From: Turritopsis dohrnii
Taxonomy: Eukaryota > Cnidaria > Hydrozoa > Anthoathecata > Oceaniidae
Assembly: GCA_027922465.2 (NCBI GenBank)
Contig: BQMF02000222.1
Location: forward strand, 124,001 to 188,000
Direction: 5' to 3'
DNA length: 64,000 bases
Position numbers and translations under genes: made by a program. Under the pieces are notes generated by a model, which made no database searches, was not told the origin of the DNA, and saw only the letters and a program-made list of their open reading frames with translations. Within the stretch, counting starts at the first letter, position 1. The number at the start of each line of letters is the position of its first letter. Below are positions 49,101 through 58,913 of the stretch, piece by piece.

Positions 49101-49954
49101 AACCTCCAATTAGCGGACACTCTAAAAGGCGGACACCTTTGATTAGCGGACAAAATATTTTTCCCCGGCCATTTTCTAGTCAAATCCTTATAAAAAAAGT
49201 CTCCAAAAGGCGGACACTCAATTAGCAGACACCTCCATTTAGCAGCGGACAAAAATTTTTGCACGGAATGGTCAAAAACCTTTTTTTTCCCCTCCAATTA
49301 GCGGACATAGAGGATAAAACTGGTTTCAGACATGAAAATACAAGTAATGAGTGTTTTTAAACCATCTATTTCAAATTTGTTTTCCAAATTTTCTTTACAA
49401 AATTTCTTGTACGATTCACAAAAAGTAGTTTGTTGTGTTTAAATAATTTTTCTCGTGTCCTTTCATGGTCCTATGTCTTTAGGAAAATGCCTATAAGACC
49501 GTAATTTTATGTTTGCGACACCCTAGTACGGTTTAATTCCGAGATTTGAGCCCGAAATTCAAAACCCTCCAAAAGGCGGACACCTCTAATTAGCGGACAC
49601 TGATCCGTTTCCCCGATGGTGTCCGCTAATTAGAGGTTCCACTGTACAACTTATCACAAAAACACAACAGTATTCCAACAATCTTATTCTCTGGTGTAAC
49701 ACTGTTTTGATGTTAACCAAGAACTATTTCCTTATAGATTTCTCAAGCAAGAACCAGAGAAATTAGAAGAGCTAATATCTCGTTGTAAAATGTTATCAGG
49801 AACCTTGTTTACTTTACAAAAGTAAGTTGAGTTTTCATTTGATTTTCAGTTTAACTACACAGTTGTTCTTCACTGCTCATTCTCCTTTTCTAGGTTGGCA
49901 TCAGTCCAAAGTGTTTCACCAGTGAACTCAAAGCAACAACATTTTTCGTATTAG
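31153..49954 (+). CDS. Sickle tail / p140Cap (KIAA1217/SRCIN1) homologue
   Basis: Thirteen coding exons per transcript; every phase joins. Alternative first exons are 31153-31234 and 33593-33674. Common exons: 40641-40900, 43915-44236, 44995-45193, 45730-46062, 46181-46361, 46444-47050, 47546-48025, 48180-48273, 48352-48482, 48668-48764, 49738-49821, 49894-49954; 976 aa with either start. Residues 222-288 are the most diagnostic: VIFLQYRDEVKRINLPSSIS, LDTLKALFV and YIKDMETGVYYQLEDVR match the conserved N-terminal AIP3/Bud6-like block of vertebrate SKT and p140Cap. Coiled coils fill about 750-955, ending with FLKQEPEKLEELISR, also conserved. The middle is Ser-rich, disordered, with a proline motif (RPPVSP). 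Vertebrate members are cytoskeletal scaffolds binding Src regulators, cortactin and microtubule-end proteins. A similar scaffold role is inference. The first intron carries the 4.8-kb transposon at 35541; other introns hold minisatellites and a MITE. Confidence 0.87.
31849..31937 (+). other. Possible alternative exon of the p140Cap/SKT homologue
   Basis: An acceptor TTTCATTTAG precedes a frame that continues exon 31153-31234 in phase 1 (DCEVLTWLDPHK, then SSSSSEIFSFDTLPS), ending at a possible donor AGT/GTAAAC. That end is phase 0 and cannot join the next exon at 40641, which needs phase 1. Either another exon is missing or this is fortuitous. Confidence 0.25.
31938..33592. other. First-intron sequence of the p140Cap/SKT homologue
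   Basis: No further exon could be supported. Contains a sequence near 31938-31990 that recurs at 41517-41575 (shared TTGTGAAAT, CTGGGTTAGTGA), an interspersed repeat. The region just before 33593 should hold the internal promoter for the second first exon. Confidence 0.4.
34555..34719. mobile_element. 165-bp hAT-like MITE
   Basis: Near-perfect terminal inverted repeats of about 42 bp starting CAGTGGCGGATCTAGAGGTA, a classic hAT-type terminus. The interior (about 80 bp) is AT-rich and non-coding. The flanking octamers (ACAGTGTA and GAGTACTT) do not match, so no target duplication is claimed. Confidence 0.8.
35541..35695. repeat. Left terminal inverted repeat with internal block repeats
   Basis: Begins ACGGTGGCCCACAAGTGTCA, then about seven blocks of the form (G/A)CGGC(A/T)(A)AAA(G/C)AAAAC(C/T)T, each about 20 bp. 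The right terminus at 40246-40386 is the inverted counterpart with one block more or less and a few base changes. Confidence 0.9.
36029..37213 (+). pseudogene. IS3-like DDE integrase/transposase, one in-frame stop
   Basis: A single frame of 394 sense codons broken by one TAG at 36821-36823 (after residue 264). The same frame continues without other damage to a stop at 37211-37213. N-terminal residues about 20-63 form a helix-turn-helix (YEYKEILDFLKYCHKYEI, STLLRRLKTYGLFRR). A second block (SDGYRTVWHSLQINGLHVPR) resembles the HTH_21 segment of IS3-family OrfB. The integrase core follows: WHMDGHDKL (D149), KLITDLGTEN (D208), RNQRIENWW (E242), a proper DDE triad with about 33 residues between the last two. 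This would cut and join the element's ends in the nucleus. The stop lies beyond the triad. A 5' exon cannot be excluded, since ATTGTAG just after the ATG could be an acceptor. Confidence 0.85.
37391..37474. repeat. 16-bp tandem repeat inside the transposon
   Basis: Five exact or near-exact copies of AATATAGTCAAGTAAA between the two convergent transposon genes. Confidence 0.9.
38059..40149 (-). pseudogene. Transposon-borne zinc-ribbon HECT E3 ubiquitin ligase, lightly damaged
   Basis: Three exons: 40080-40149, 39372-39991, 38059-39283, joined in phase 1 each. Exon 1 encodes a zinc ribbon (MFCMQCGCNSPDEG, FCFKCGK). Exon 2 has a basic linker, then a block DVSINIGLM / QLKVRRGKGIALKV and EEIGKDYKRIVLYLC, a pattern I associate with fish and invertebrate 'G2/M phase-specific E3 ligase-like' proteins. 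Exon 3 is a HECT domain: N-lobe PLNIHFCGEEALDQGGPCRE, C-lobe LLTFITGADQVPALGF and the catalytic cysteine in YASTCSLAIYLP, ending GFGKC. HECT enzymes form a ubiquitin thioester on that cysteine before transfer to substrate. Two one-base-loss-type frameshifts interrupt it, near 39823 and at 38331-38334. Otherwise no stops: a recent copy. Its role in transposition is unknown. Confidence 0.85.
40395..40640. other. Intron sequence between transposon and exon 40641
   Basis: Short AT-rich intron remainder ending in the acceptor TATGATTTATAG. Nothing else seen. Confidence 0.5.
40901..43914. other. Large intron of the p140Cap/SKT homologue
   Basis: Three kilobases with no further exon recognised; holds the 18-bp minisatellite at 42867-43026 and a repeat copy at 41517-41575. 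Confidence 0.5.
42867..43026. repeat. 18-bp minisatellite, 9 copies
   Basis: Unit GAGAATAGTCGAGTTGTT. Because 18 is divisible by three, several frames stay open on both strands (RVVENS, STILNN-type repeats). These are not genes. Confidence 0.95.
45305..45689. repeat. 37-bp minisatellite in an intron, 10 copies plus a partial
   Basis: The unit starts CATTCGAAACATAATGTTCT and continues GTAGG(T/C)TTTCTATGGAA. Copies differ almost only at one T/C position. It ends 40 bases before the exon at 45730. Confidence 0.95.
49095..49644. mobile_element. 550-bp pogo/Tc1-like MITE in an intron
   Basis: Terminal inverted repeats starting CAGTAGAACCTCCAATTAGC, mirrored at the right end (GCTAATTAGAGGTTCCACTG), flanked on both sides by TA. 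Internal AAAAGGCGGACAC motifs repeat. CAGT(A/G)GAACCTC termini with TA duplication are typical of the pogo/Tigger group. No transposase. Inserted in the intron between exons 48668-48764 and 49738-49821. Confidence 0.85.
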
Positions 49955-50207
49955 GTACATTAGTTGTGTAATCATGATAAGAAAAACTTCCTAAAACTTC
50001 GAGTTAATGAAGGTGCTATTGACAAGCGAAGTGGTTCAGCTTGCACCATTCCAGCAACTATGATGGCCAAGATGTACAGAACATCCAACAGAAGCAAACA
50101 ACACATCAGAATTTGTGTTTGTGTTATGTTTAGGATAAGCGCTATTTTTAACAGTTTGATAACCTCTTATTTTATGAATTCTTTAATGAGAAGATAATTT
50201 TGTGACA

Positions 50208-50213
50208 AATAAA
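50208..50213 (+). terminator. Poly(A) signal of the p140Cap/SKT homologue
   Basis: AATAAA about 255 bases past the stop codon at 49952-49954, followed by T-rich sequence. Confidence 0.55.
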
Positions 50214-53200
50214 TTTTGTTTTCATTTTTCTCACTATAATGAAATTCATGAAACCTCAAAACAATCTTTTTTTTTTGTTAATTTCATTGGAAGAATCTTG
50301 GCAGAAGCATTTGAGTAACTTCACATCACAAATACAATGTTATTGTCTAAAAGAGTAAAAAAAAACGGTTTAAAACACTTGCCAAAAGTATTAGTTACCT
50401 GAATGAAGGAAAAATAGAATAGAAATCTGCTCAGGAAGAATTGCTTAAGAGATTTTCAACAAAATTAGTAATAAAAAGGTAAGATCACTAAAGAAGTCAA
50501 AACGAAGAGTGTATTTGAAGGTTACAAAACATTAATAGCTCAGTTAACTTGATGCATGATTTTTTATAACCAAATAAAAATTCAAAATCAGGCTGGGATA
50601 TAACATGCTTAAAACATTACCTGAATATGATTATAATTGATACCTATGCTTATAAAAAACACAGGGATTCTTGGAGGGATTTTGATTGGCCGTTGGTAAA
50701 ATAAAAAGAGTGCTCAGATATAAAATCTTCCTTATTATAACTTTTGATTTATGTTGTATTGAAATGCATCATTATAACAATGAACAGTTGAACATCAATG
50801 ATTGTCATAAAATAAAAAATTACCTGTGGATATTCTTCATAAGGTTCTCCTGTCACCTGGCCAACTTTCTTTTTCTGTTGTCGAACAATCATATTAAAGT
50901 TGATCTGCACCTAAAATCATTGGTCAGTATAATATACATGTCTTCGTTGTCCTATGTATAATGGATTTTATAATATACATTTATGGAAAGTCTTTTTTAT
51001 ACTTTTTAACTCTACTTAAGAAATTATGTTACCATTTTCAATCAGCAAAATTCTGTCTTAAACTCCAATTAGACATTTTTGATAGAGCCTCGGAATGTTC
51101 CTAACTTTTTCTACTTTTAATTGTTCTTTTAGTATGTTCATATGTTATATATGTTATTGTTGAGTATGTAAAAGAGAAATTCCTCATTGAATGAAGGTAG
51201 CCCTTTATTACATGGGGGATTTTGACTTTTGTACCATAATAAGGTCATTAATTGTACCACATTAAGGTTTTAATGATAGTGGAAACAATCATTTACATAT
51301 CCCCTGTATTACAAGTCCTGTTTCCAGCAAGATATTTTACTCAGTTTTTTGAATTTTGAACAATTAGATGTAGTGGGGGTGGTTGTGTAATTCGCTAGTA
51401 GAAGCAATTTTAAGATCTCAAATCATTCTTTAGGTGCCAAAGATGAAAAAAATTACGGTGTCATTTTTTTCGAAAATGGGTGTGGCGAGAGAGGTGCTTA
51501 TAAAATATTTTTCATTTTAAGAGGGATGCTTAATTATTGCAATATTATGTAAATCTGGTCATTAAAATCAAAAAAGGTGACAGCATGGGTTTAGAAACAC
51601 CAATATTGTAAACATGCAAGATGAATTTTAATTCACAGCTGGTTTTACACCTGGCTGTATTTCCTAAGTAATTGAGAATGTACAAAAAATGTATTTCAAT
51701 GTCTTATTTCTTCTCCATAGCAAGTATTTATTTTTGAATAAGTCAGAGTTTATCATGTCATGAACAAGTATTTATTTTTCTGCAAGTGTCAGTGCCATAA
51801 GGACCCCTTTATGTACGTATGTTCTTGAGACATTTCTCTACCTGATTAGTACCTGGTAAGTGTATTTATGCCAGTGGTGAAATTCATCTTTTTCACATTG
51901 TTTCTACTGCAAATTCAAATCATCGGTGTCCATAGCTTCGAAACAAAACACCCAAGTGCTTTCATTTATAATTATTGCGAAAGGCAATCCTGCTCAGGAA
52001 ACAAATAAGTTACAAGATTTTCAATACTCAACGTTTCACAAGAACACAGGCTAAAATAAAAATACAACATTAACAAAATTAAAATATGAACAAAAGAAGA
52101 TGTGTCAGAAGACATGAAAAGCTTTGGTTTTTTTGGAAATATATAATAAAAAAGAAACTTGCGTTTTTAAGTTAACTTAACAAAAAGTAAAAAACAGAAA
52201 CACAAGCAAGCAATAACACACAGGTTACAACATGAAAGGCTAATGAACTCACAAGGACAAAACTACAAAGACAGGAATCACTTACTAAAATCAGTGTAAA
52301 AAGTCACTACAGAACTATCACCCTCCACAGTTCCCTAACATGAACGACATACAAACCAAAGATTGAGGGAATAATGAAGCACAAAAACAAAGGAGAATAA
52401 AGCGTGCATGTGACACATGTTGAATAACATTCAGTACACATGGAAAAGTGCAAAAAGCACCATTGCAACAAAAGTATGAGGTTATAGACATTGGTGAAGG
52501 GAGATTTCTTACAATGTGTTGCCTAGAATTTAAAGATGTTGTGCTAGGTTTAACAATTTGATGACAAAAATAAGAAGCAACATTCTCTTAACTTTATTTA
52601 CACACTTTTTATTTTATGAGAACAATTTTATAAGAACATAAGCCTCAGATTTGGCCAAAATAAGAACAAAATAAGAACAACCTGAGACTCAAATCATTAT
52701 TTCAAAAATTAAGAACAGCCTGAGCGTGAATTTTTTGTAAACTCAGAACAGTTCAGAATGTGGATTTTTTCTCAAGCTGCCACAAATAGTTTAGAAGATT
52801 ATTATTTGTGACTTTCCAGGGGATTTTGACAGCCAATGATAAAACGTTTTACACTTTGTTAAAAAACGTTTTTTCAGTAACGAAAAAACCTTTTCTTATC
52901 ATGTGTGCAACGTTGTAAACAATTTTATTTTCGAAAAAACGTTTAAACATTTTTACATATAAAAATTAAATGATTTTTAAGGTTTGTTTACAAAAAGCAT
53001 TTTCAGTTACTTAACCCACTCAAAAGAATTTTGCCTTCTGCTGTCCAAGAAGAGTTCCTAGTTGGTCTGGAAACATTCGAAAATAATTTTGTTACAGTGC
53101 TGCAAATAATTTTTTCACACCAGCTGGTCATGCAGGGTTCGAATTAAGGCTTCGCACTTTGCATTTTGCAAAGTGAATTCTAAATCTTGGGATGCAAAAG

Positions 53201-55169
53201 TGTTAAAGTCCGGTCAAATTGCGAAGCAAAAATAATATATAACTTCAAATTGACTTTTTTCATTATGTCTACTTTCATTCATTCGCAAAAAAAGAAATTT
53301 TTGTTTACGTCATAGTGGAGAAAAAGGAACTCCATCTCGGAGATTATATTAATTTTGTCTTTTATTCATTTTCAATCATGTGGAGGAAGGCCGTGTTTTG
53401 AGTCGAACGAACGCATTGTTTTTGATGAAAAGTTCACGTGACGGTTAGTTTTATTTAAAAGTCTTTTACATGAGTCTTGCGGTGCTTTTTATGGCTCTCC
53501 ACATATAAAGAAGTCTATCAAATGTCTTTAAAAATGTTAGTTTAAGAAAGGTTTATAAAACGAAACGAAACGTATCTGGAAAGAAAAAATCTATTTAAAA
53601 AAAGATGATGAAATCAATGACATCCATGCACCAAATGAATGGGGAGATCAATCACTTTCACCTGTCTCTTTTGTGTTAACATGATTATAGAAGTTGTTTG
53701 TTTACAAAAACTGGAGTCTTGTAATTTTAAGCATTCTGAGTAAATTGGATTAAATGAAAAATCACTAACATGTATTCTGTATATTTTTACTTCCTTGTCT
53801 ATTATGCCAAATGTCGTTTTCATTTCGTTACAACACACTTCCCCTTATGTCACTCAAAGAACCAGAAGAGGCCGTTAAAAAATTCCATTCAAAACTTGGA
53901 ATTGAAAATAAAATGTTTTGAGCATTTTGGCAATGCCGCCCTACATTATAGCTTAGGTCCGCAAAATTTCGTCTACAGCCGTAAATGGACGTTACGTTGG
54001 ATTCCGAGTACTGTGTATGTAGGTAGTGGAAGTTCGGAGCTTCCTCAGGGTGCCGAGCTGAACAAAAGTAGTTATCTGAATTCAAGGAAAAGCTAAAAAG
54101 CATCACAATATGTATAAAATATAATTCGCAATTTGTTGAAAATACCTTCGCCAAATCGGTAGAACACTTCGCTAAAGTTAAAATTTTTTTGCCTGCAGTG
54201 CTCCTTTTCCCCTCGCTTCGCTCGGGATTTTTTGTGAAGCAACTTTAAAACAATAATTCGAACGTTGTCATGGTCAAAGTTTGATGGTCATATGGCTATA
54301 CTGCCGGTCAAGTGAAACTTGAAAAATGTAAACATTCCATCTCACTGTTATTGCAAAGGGAGCTGGAAACTAAGATGCTTTTAATTGAATAACAGGAAAA
54401 CGATTCCTGTGGTACCACTTATGTTTTCATATTCTTTCGTTAGGTGAACAAATGAATTCATATAACGAAGGGAATTTCAAAATTACCTTAGCAACAGTGG
54501 CCATTCTCCCTAGCAACAACAAATTGGTGAATAATCACTTAATATACCTAGTTATCCTTCATTGTCAATTGAGCATATTATAATACACTTAGTATAAACA
54601 TTCACTTGAGAGAAAAACATTGATGTCATTAAACTCAATCAAAACAAAATAACTTACCTTGTTCTTAAATATATTCGCAGGCTAACACTATACAGAATGC
54701 GCTGATTACCTGGTTCTCATTCAGTTAAAGATTTAAGAAATGACAGCTGTTTCACAAGTTTCTACAAATAGAAACTGTCTGCTATAATTCTATAATAGAA
54801 TGAAGTTGATGGAATTGCTATTTTAGTAAATCCTCAGGGAAAATTTTTGTGTTTATTTTTGTAAAGATGTGTTTTCACTCGGTGAAAGTCATTGAAGAAG
54901 GATCATTTTTCCACTTTATTCACTTTGGCGCGCGACTGAATAAAAAATCAGTATGATGATACGTGCAACCACAGCAATTGATATGGAAAACGGCCTTTGG
55001 TTCCATCTTCCTCGCTAGATATAACTGTCAAAATAACTGCTCACCGACTACGAGTGAAAATAATTATTATGTTCAGTATCTGATCTTCCTTTAAGAAATT
55101 TAAGAATTAAATATCAATTTTTAGTTTCTTTTAACTTTATGTTTACTCAGGCCTTGTCAGGAAGAAAAA
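50214..55169. other. Non-coding stretch, mostly featureless
   Basis: No gene supported. Noted: an AAGAACA/CCTGAG repeat family (about 52620-52750, again at 57040-57190 and, inverted, at 59035-59370), and a possible old element between about 53135 (GGGTTCGAATTAAGGCTTCG) and 54265 (inverted ATTCGAACG). Open frames at 53614-54154 overlap on both strands and lack recognisable content. Confidence 0.4.
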
Positions 55170-56171
55170 GGGTGGCGTGCGACTACCGCACGCCTGGATT
55201 TAAAACTTCAAAAATATGGCGTGCGATGATCGCACGCCATCTAATTTTTAGGCGTGTGATGGAGTGCGAAGCTTAAAAAGATTATATACATTCGTTCTTG
55301 TAACGTAAAAAAACAGCTGGCACTGTCTAGACGCAGCGGAATTTATTTAAATATTTGTTTACTTTAAAGTACCAGTTGTATATCAAAAAGGCTTTTATTA
55401 ATCTTGTTCATGAAAAAAGGTTTTCTATTTATTAATCTTGAAAAGAAGTTTTCGATGACGTTATCGACCACAACGAAAAGAGATACATAATTTCTTTCAT
55501 GTATTATTGAAAAAGTCGAATATGAAATTTACATTCGAAAACGTGTTTACCAATTTATATCACATCATGTTGCAGCATGTTTCGCAATATTGAAACAGAA
55601 ATTGTCACCTCGTGCTTAAATATTTTCAAAGACAGCTGACAGCTTTTGGGAATACTATTGTGACGTCTTAAAATGAATGATCATTTTTTTCAAAAGTTAT
55701 CGAAGCAACATTTTTATGTTGTGCAGTCGATCAATGTTTGATAATGAATGAATTTTCATTTCTTTTCTCAAAAGATCAAAGATTATGAAAGCGCGATTTT
55801 CCTTCATAATTGTTAATTATATACATGTACGATCAAATGCGTTCGTGAACAGATTGCTTGTCTGCGTTTCTTATACTTTGACGACCCCACTAGTTCTCTT
55901 ATTGAAAGATTTATTCTCTAGCCACAGAGGACTTCAGGTTTAAACATTATCAGACAAGAAAAGTTAGGACTGCGAGAGTCAACCTTGTGTATTGACGCCA
56001 GTCCTTGTGTTTGGGGTTCACAAGTTTAAACGTCCCCCACTTGTCTGTAAAAGATTAGGCAGACATACAAAATTTCAGGCGTGCGGTCGATCGCACGCCA
56101 CATATAAAAAACGTTAAAACAGGCGTGCGAACAACCACACGCCTCGAAGAATTCAGGCGTGTGTGGGGGCG
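55170..56171. mobile_element. 1-kb element with GGCGTGCG hairpins at both ends
   Basis: Clusters of near-perfect palindromes lie at each end: GGCGTGCG-ACTAC-CGCACGCC (55174-55194), ATGGCGTGCG-ATGAT-CGCACGCCAT (about 55216-55240), GGCGTGCG-GTCGAT-CGCACGCC (56078-56099) and an imperfect one at about 56122-56145, with half-sites beside them. The middle (about 55280-56070) is AT-rich and non-coding. It looks like a foldback or sub-terminal-repeat MITE. Exact ends and target duplication were not resolved. Confidence 0.6.
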
Positions 56172-56308
56172 TTTTCTCTTTCGAATTCTTAAAACATTTT
56201 TAAATTTTGGTAAACGTTTTGGTCTAACGTTTTTTTCCTATTGTTTTTACAAAGTTTTATCATTTTATTAAAATATGCAGCCATGATAAATATGGAAAAA
56301 AGAGAAAA

Positions 56309-56924
56309 AACTTGTTTATAAAAACATTTATCTGTAAACGAAGCTTTTTGTTCTATAAGAACATCATCAGGTATGTACAATAAAATTAAAACATGTCTGT
56401 ATAAATGATGCTTAAACTATTTAAAATTCATTAAAATATAAAAAATTGTCTAGAGATTTCCTAAGTGATGTCGTGATTTACGAAAGTACATGTTTGTGTG
56501 GTGATAATTACATTGATTAAACGATTAGAAACGCTTCAGTATGTTGGTCAGAACACGATAAAATGGCGGGAAAATCTGAACCTGCAAAGCATGTTTTGAA
56601 CAATGAGGGTCATTCTTTCTCGTGGAAAATAATTTCCAACGCTCCAAATAACTATATAAAAAAGGTAAAACTTTAGAGGCATTTTTTATTATGGCGAGAA
56701 AACCATCTGTCAATGACCAATTAGACATATAACATTTTTAAGACTTTTTAAAAACAGCATCACTTCAGCAGAAATCTCTAGACAATTTTTTATATTTTAA
56801 TGAATTTTAAATAGTTTTTAAACACCATTTATACAGACACGTTTTGATTTTATTGTACATACCTGATGATGTTCTTATAGAATGAAAAGCTTTGTTTACA
56901 GATAAATGTTTTTATAAACAAGTT
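56309..56924. repeat. Long inverted repeat, arms about 152 bp
   Basis: Left arm 56309-56460 pairs with right arm 56771-56924 with few mismatches, separated by about 310 bases. Arm edges include AAACTTGTTTATAAAAACAT on the left and its inverse on the right. Transcribed, it would form a long hairpin. No coding content. Confidence 0.85.
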
Positions 56925-57928
56925 TGTTATCATTTTTTATCAAAAATGGAACGTCACATTTTTACTTGTTAATGTTTTTTTTCTCATCTACACCTACAAA
57001 TATATTTAAGATGGCACAACATGCTTAACAACTTTTTATTTTACTGGAACAATGGAAATTAGAACAAAATGAGGCTGAAATCTGAAACTGTGTTCTTAAA
57101 GCCACAAGAACAAAGTACAAACAATTCAAATTCAGGCTCAAAAACAAAAAAGCTCAAAAAATAAGAACAGCCAGCCTCGGGTCAGTTTTACTGGTTCTTA
57201 TAAAAAAGCATGTATTGATATATATATAGTCTATAGGAAATATATATGATGAAAATAGTAAAATAGCAAAAATGAATTCTGAAAGTGTCGTAGTAATAAT
57301 ACGTGTTAGTTATACAAAATAAACTGAAAATTGCTCATCATCTTGAGACGCTTGAGACATCTCTTTTCTTTGCACCCCTTAAGTCCTACTAACAAATCAG
57401 CGAACAAAATAATGAAAATAAGATAAGATAAAAATAGATAAAAAGGCACATTACCACAACAAAAACAGTAAAGAGATACGAGCACGTGGTGCAGTCGAAA
57501 CTGCTATTTCCCGTTTTGCCTCGATAAGTGATCGGAACTACTTATTTATATTATGGAAAAGTAACAGTTCGATTTTACTTTTATTGTTAACAGATTTGCA
57601 TAACAAAAGTATCGGCAAAATGAAAATAAATCAGAAAAGCATCTTTCTGTCCCTTTTTTATTTTCAGGGATCTTACAGACAACCATCAGTTGTTGTTGCT
57701 ATGTGGTTGTAAACAATCCAAACGGATTTGATTAAAAATTCAATTATTTCACCACGGTTCGCACTGGACTACCAGTATTTTAAATACAAAATCAAAACAT
57801 TCCATCATAACCTTGTAAAGCATAGAACAATAAGAATCTAAACTTGGGGATATCGACCAATGGATAATTATAAATAAAGAAAAGACATTTTTGATTCAAA
57901 GAAGTTGTACAACAATCACCACCACACC
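56925..57928. promoter_or_regulatory. Presumed 5' region of the kinesin gene
   Basis: AT-rich, no coding potential apart from AAGAACA-family repeat sequence near 57040-57190. The stretch next to 57929 should contain the promoter and leader of the kinesin gene. No TATA box is obvious. Confidence 0.3.
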
Positions 57929-58913
57929 ATGGCTGAAAACGTGAAAGTAGCAGTGAGAGTTCGACCATTTATATCCTTTTTGACTGATTTTATTACAACA
58001 ACTTTTATGAATATTATTATATATCATTGATTTTTGGATTTTGTGCAACATTGTCAACTGTTTCTTATTAGCATGCGTAATTTCTGTTCAGAGAATAATT
58101 ATATCCCCACTTAGTAGTAATCATTTTATGCACAGTTTTTGATGAAAAAATTTAGTAAATTATTATTATATTCCCGGACAGTCTGGGTTTTATTATTAGA
58201 AACCTATGTTTTAATCTTAATGCTTAATGTAAAACCTGTTTTTCATTTAGCAACCATAATACCATCCATTATGACATCCATCCATTGCCAAAGAAAAGGC
58301 CCTTGTTGTTGACAGTCGATGTTTCTAAAACATTCTTAAATTTCTGTCTTAAAAATCATTATATACACTCCCAGAAATGAAAAAATCATCTATATAGACA
58401 TTAAAATATCCAGAAAATGGAAATGTTGAATACAATCTTACATTATATACATCATCGCAAATATATATATATATATATCTTACGGAACAAAATGAAGCAA
58501 ATAATTAATTTCAAACTTTTTGTGAAACTTGGAAACTGTGGAATGTTTTTTGCAAATAAATTGGACAAACAAACTAATACCATCCGTTAAACTTTTATTT
58601 ACTGATTACTATATGAATATGCCATTAAGCTTTTTCTTATTTTTCTTATTTTCTTATTATGTGATTTTATTTGTTTTTTGGTAATTTTTTTACTTTTCCT
58701 TAACAAACATTTCTATACAACTCTCGTGAGAAAGAGAGAAATGCTGGTCTATGTATCAAAATGGTTGGTAATTCAACCTATATTAGTGACCCAGAAAATC
58801 CTAGTGCTGAACCAAGAAAGTTTGCATTTGACTTCAGTTACTGGTCACATGATGGTTTTAAAGAGGAACCTGACGGATACTTAGCACCAGTTTCAACACA
58901 ATATGCTGACCAG
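57929..58913 (+). CDS. Kinesin-3-type motor, first two exons (partial at right edge)
   Basis: Exon 1 is 57929-57970 and encodes MAENVKVAVRVRPF. Exon 2 is 58719-58913, beginning NSREKERNAGLCIKMVGN and ending LAPVSTQYADQ at a GTAAAT donor. Together they give the N-terminal 79 residues of a kinesin motor domain: the first strand (VKVAVRVRPFNSRE) and the segment containing FAFDFSYWSH, whose form and length suggest kinesin-3 (KIF1/KIF28-like). Kinesin-3 motors move vesicles to microtubule plus ends. The P-loop exon and the rest are not in view; they must lie beyond 64000 or be very short. The intron between the exons is AT-AC (U12-type). The next intron contains the DIRS element. Confidence 0.85.
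57971..58718 (+). other. U12-type AT-AC intron
   Basis: The intron starts ATATCCTTTT, the canonical U12 5' splice site, and ends TTCTATAC. The sequence TTCCTTAAC at 58696-58704 matches the U12 branch-point consensus exactly, with the branch A 15 bases from the intron end. The frame joins perfectly (VRVRPF / NSREKE), and no GT-AG alternative restores it. Confidence 0.92.

Noticed and set aside
53135..53150. tRNA-like GGTTCGAATTA sequence
   Set aside because: It resembles a T-arm, but no acceptor stem, D-arm or anticodon arm could be folded around it; more likely a repeat terminus.
53614..54154. Opposed open frames as a gene pair
   Set aside because: They overlap on both strands, lack motifs or splice context and lie within a probable old repeat.
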